The notes beneath the pieces are model-generated. The model ran no database searches. It saw nothing but the letters and a program-made list of their open reading frames with translations, and was not told the origin of the DNA. 64,000 bases of DNA from assembly GCF_008824185.1 (NCBI RefSeq), contig NZ_CP044426.1:1496501-1560500 (forward strand). Direction: 5' to 3'. Of this stretch, positions 63,790 through 64,000 are shown piece by piece. A program made the translations under genes and the position numbers. Origin of the DNA: Paracoccus pantotrophus (GTDB lineage Bacteria; Pseudomonadota; Alphaproteobacteria; Rhodobacterales; Rhodobacteraceae). Every line of letters begins with the position of its first letter. Position 1 is the stretch's first letter.

Positions 63790-64000
63790 ATGAGCTTTGC
63801 CCACGGCCGCGCCGTCCTTGCCATTCCCGGCCCCTCGCCCGTCCCCGACCGCGTGCTGCGCGCCATGCACCGGGCCTCGCCCGACATCTACGGCCCGGAA
63901 CTGGCGGCCGAGAACCGCGCCATGATCGCCGGGCTCAAACGGCTGGCCGGCACCGCGGGCCATGTCGCGCCCTATATCGGCAACGGCCATGCCGGATGGG
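63790..64000 (+). CDS. Class V aminotransferase, serine/alanine-glyoxylate type (3' partial)
   Basis: The first 70 residues of a PLP enzyme, open to the right edge. MSFAHGRAVLAIPGPSPVPD and the later NRAMIAGLKRLAGTAGH fit the start of serine-glyoxylate or alanine-glyoxylate aminotransferases, which begin with a PGP motif. The PLP lysine lies beyond the window. AAAGG is eight bases before the ATG. Phosphoserine aminotransferase or another class V member is possible. Confidence 0.8.
   Translation, partial: MSFAHGRAVLAIPGPSPVPDRVLRAMHRASPDIYGPELAAENRAMIAGLKRLAGTAGHVAPYIGNGHAGW

Overview
The window comes from a GC-rich alphaproteobacterium of the order Rhodobacterales, most likely the genus Paracoccus. 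The call rests on the order of the ribosomal genes, an adenylate kinase with a four-cysteine LID, an AapJQMP/BztABCD amino-acid transporter, a malyl-CoA lyase closely resembling Rhodobacter Mcl1, an ATP12-type chaperone and a LuxI/LuxR pair. No phage, integrase, transposase, CRISPR array or rRNA gene was seen. Most of the window is core genome.

Layout. Positions 1-3228 (+) hold a dipeptide-type ABC importer: two permeases (the first cut by the window edge) and a fused double ATPase. Positions 3620-5603 hold mcl1 and a divergent D-amino-acid transaminase. Positions 5714-10346 (-) are aapJQMP. Positions 10500-14614 (-) are a translationally coupled housekeeping string, rarA-crcB-rluC-HAD phosphatase-ATP12. 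Positions 14676-15945 (-) are luxR-luxI, with a candidate lux box across the luxR stop codon.

Positions 16294-31959 (-) are the S10-spc-alpha ribosomal cluster in canonical order, rpsJ to rplQ. Predicted terminators and promoters divide it: a promoter before rpmC, a terminator after rpmD, then a monocistronic envelope-protein gene, then separate promoters before rplO, secY and rpsM. Positions 32803-37061 (-) are the str operon, rpsL-rpsG-fusA-tuf. Positions 37318-39516 (-) hold a putative glycosyltransferase, a DMT exporter and a zinc-ribbon membrane peptide.

Positions 39753-51800 (-) are secE-nusG-rplK-rplA-rplJ-rplL-rpoB-rpoC. A sulfotransferase-like gene and tRNA-Trp follow at 51880-52880. 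Positions 52931-57452 (-) are five accessory genes (ABC exporter, acetyltransferase, GFA, VOC, dienelactone hydrolase) lying between tRNA-Trp and a second tuf at 57704-58879. The tuf copies are identical, and the identity runs 208 bp past the stop codon. The right end holds a TerB-like gene, dinB, ygfZ, an MsbA-like ABC gene broken by two single-base losses in C/G runs, and the start of a class V aminotransferase.

I found no undescribed multi-gene system. The most informative observations are the split spc operon with its embedded envelope gene, the lux box over the luxR stop codon, the bracketed mcl1 promoter, the tuf duplication with an abrupt start-codon boundary, the two homopolymer frameshifts, and a dispersed GC-rich intergenic repeat. 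All promoter, operator and terminator calls are by eye.
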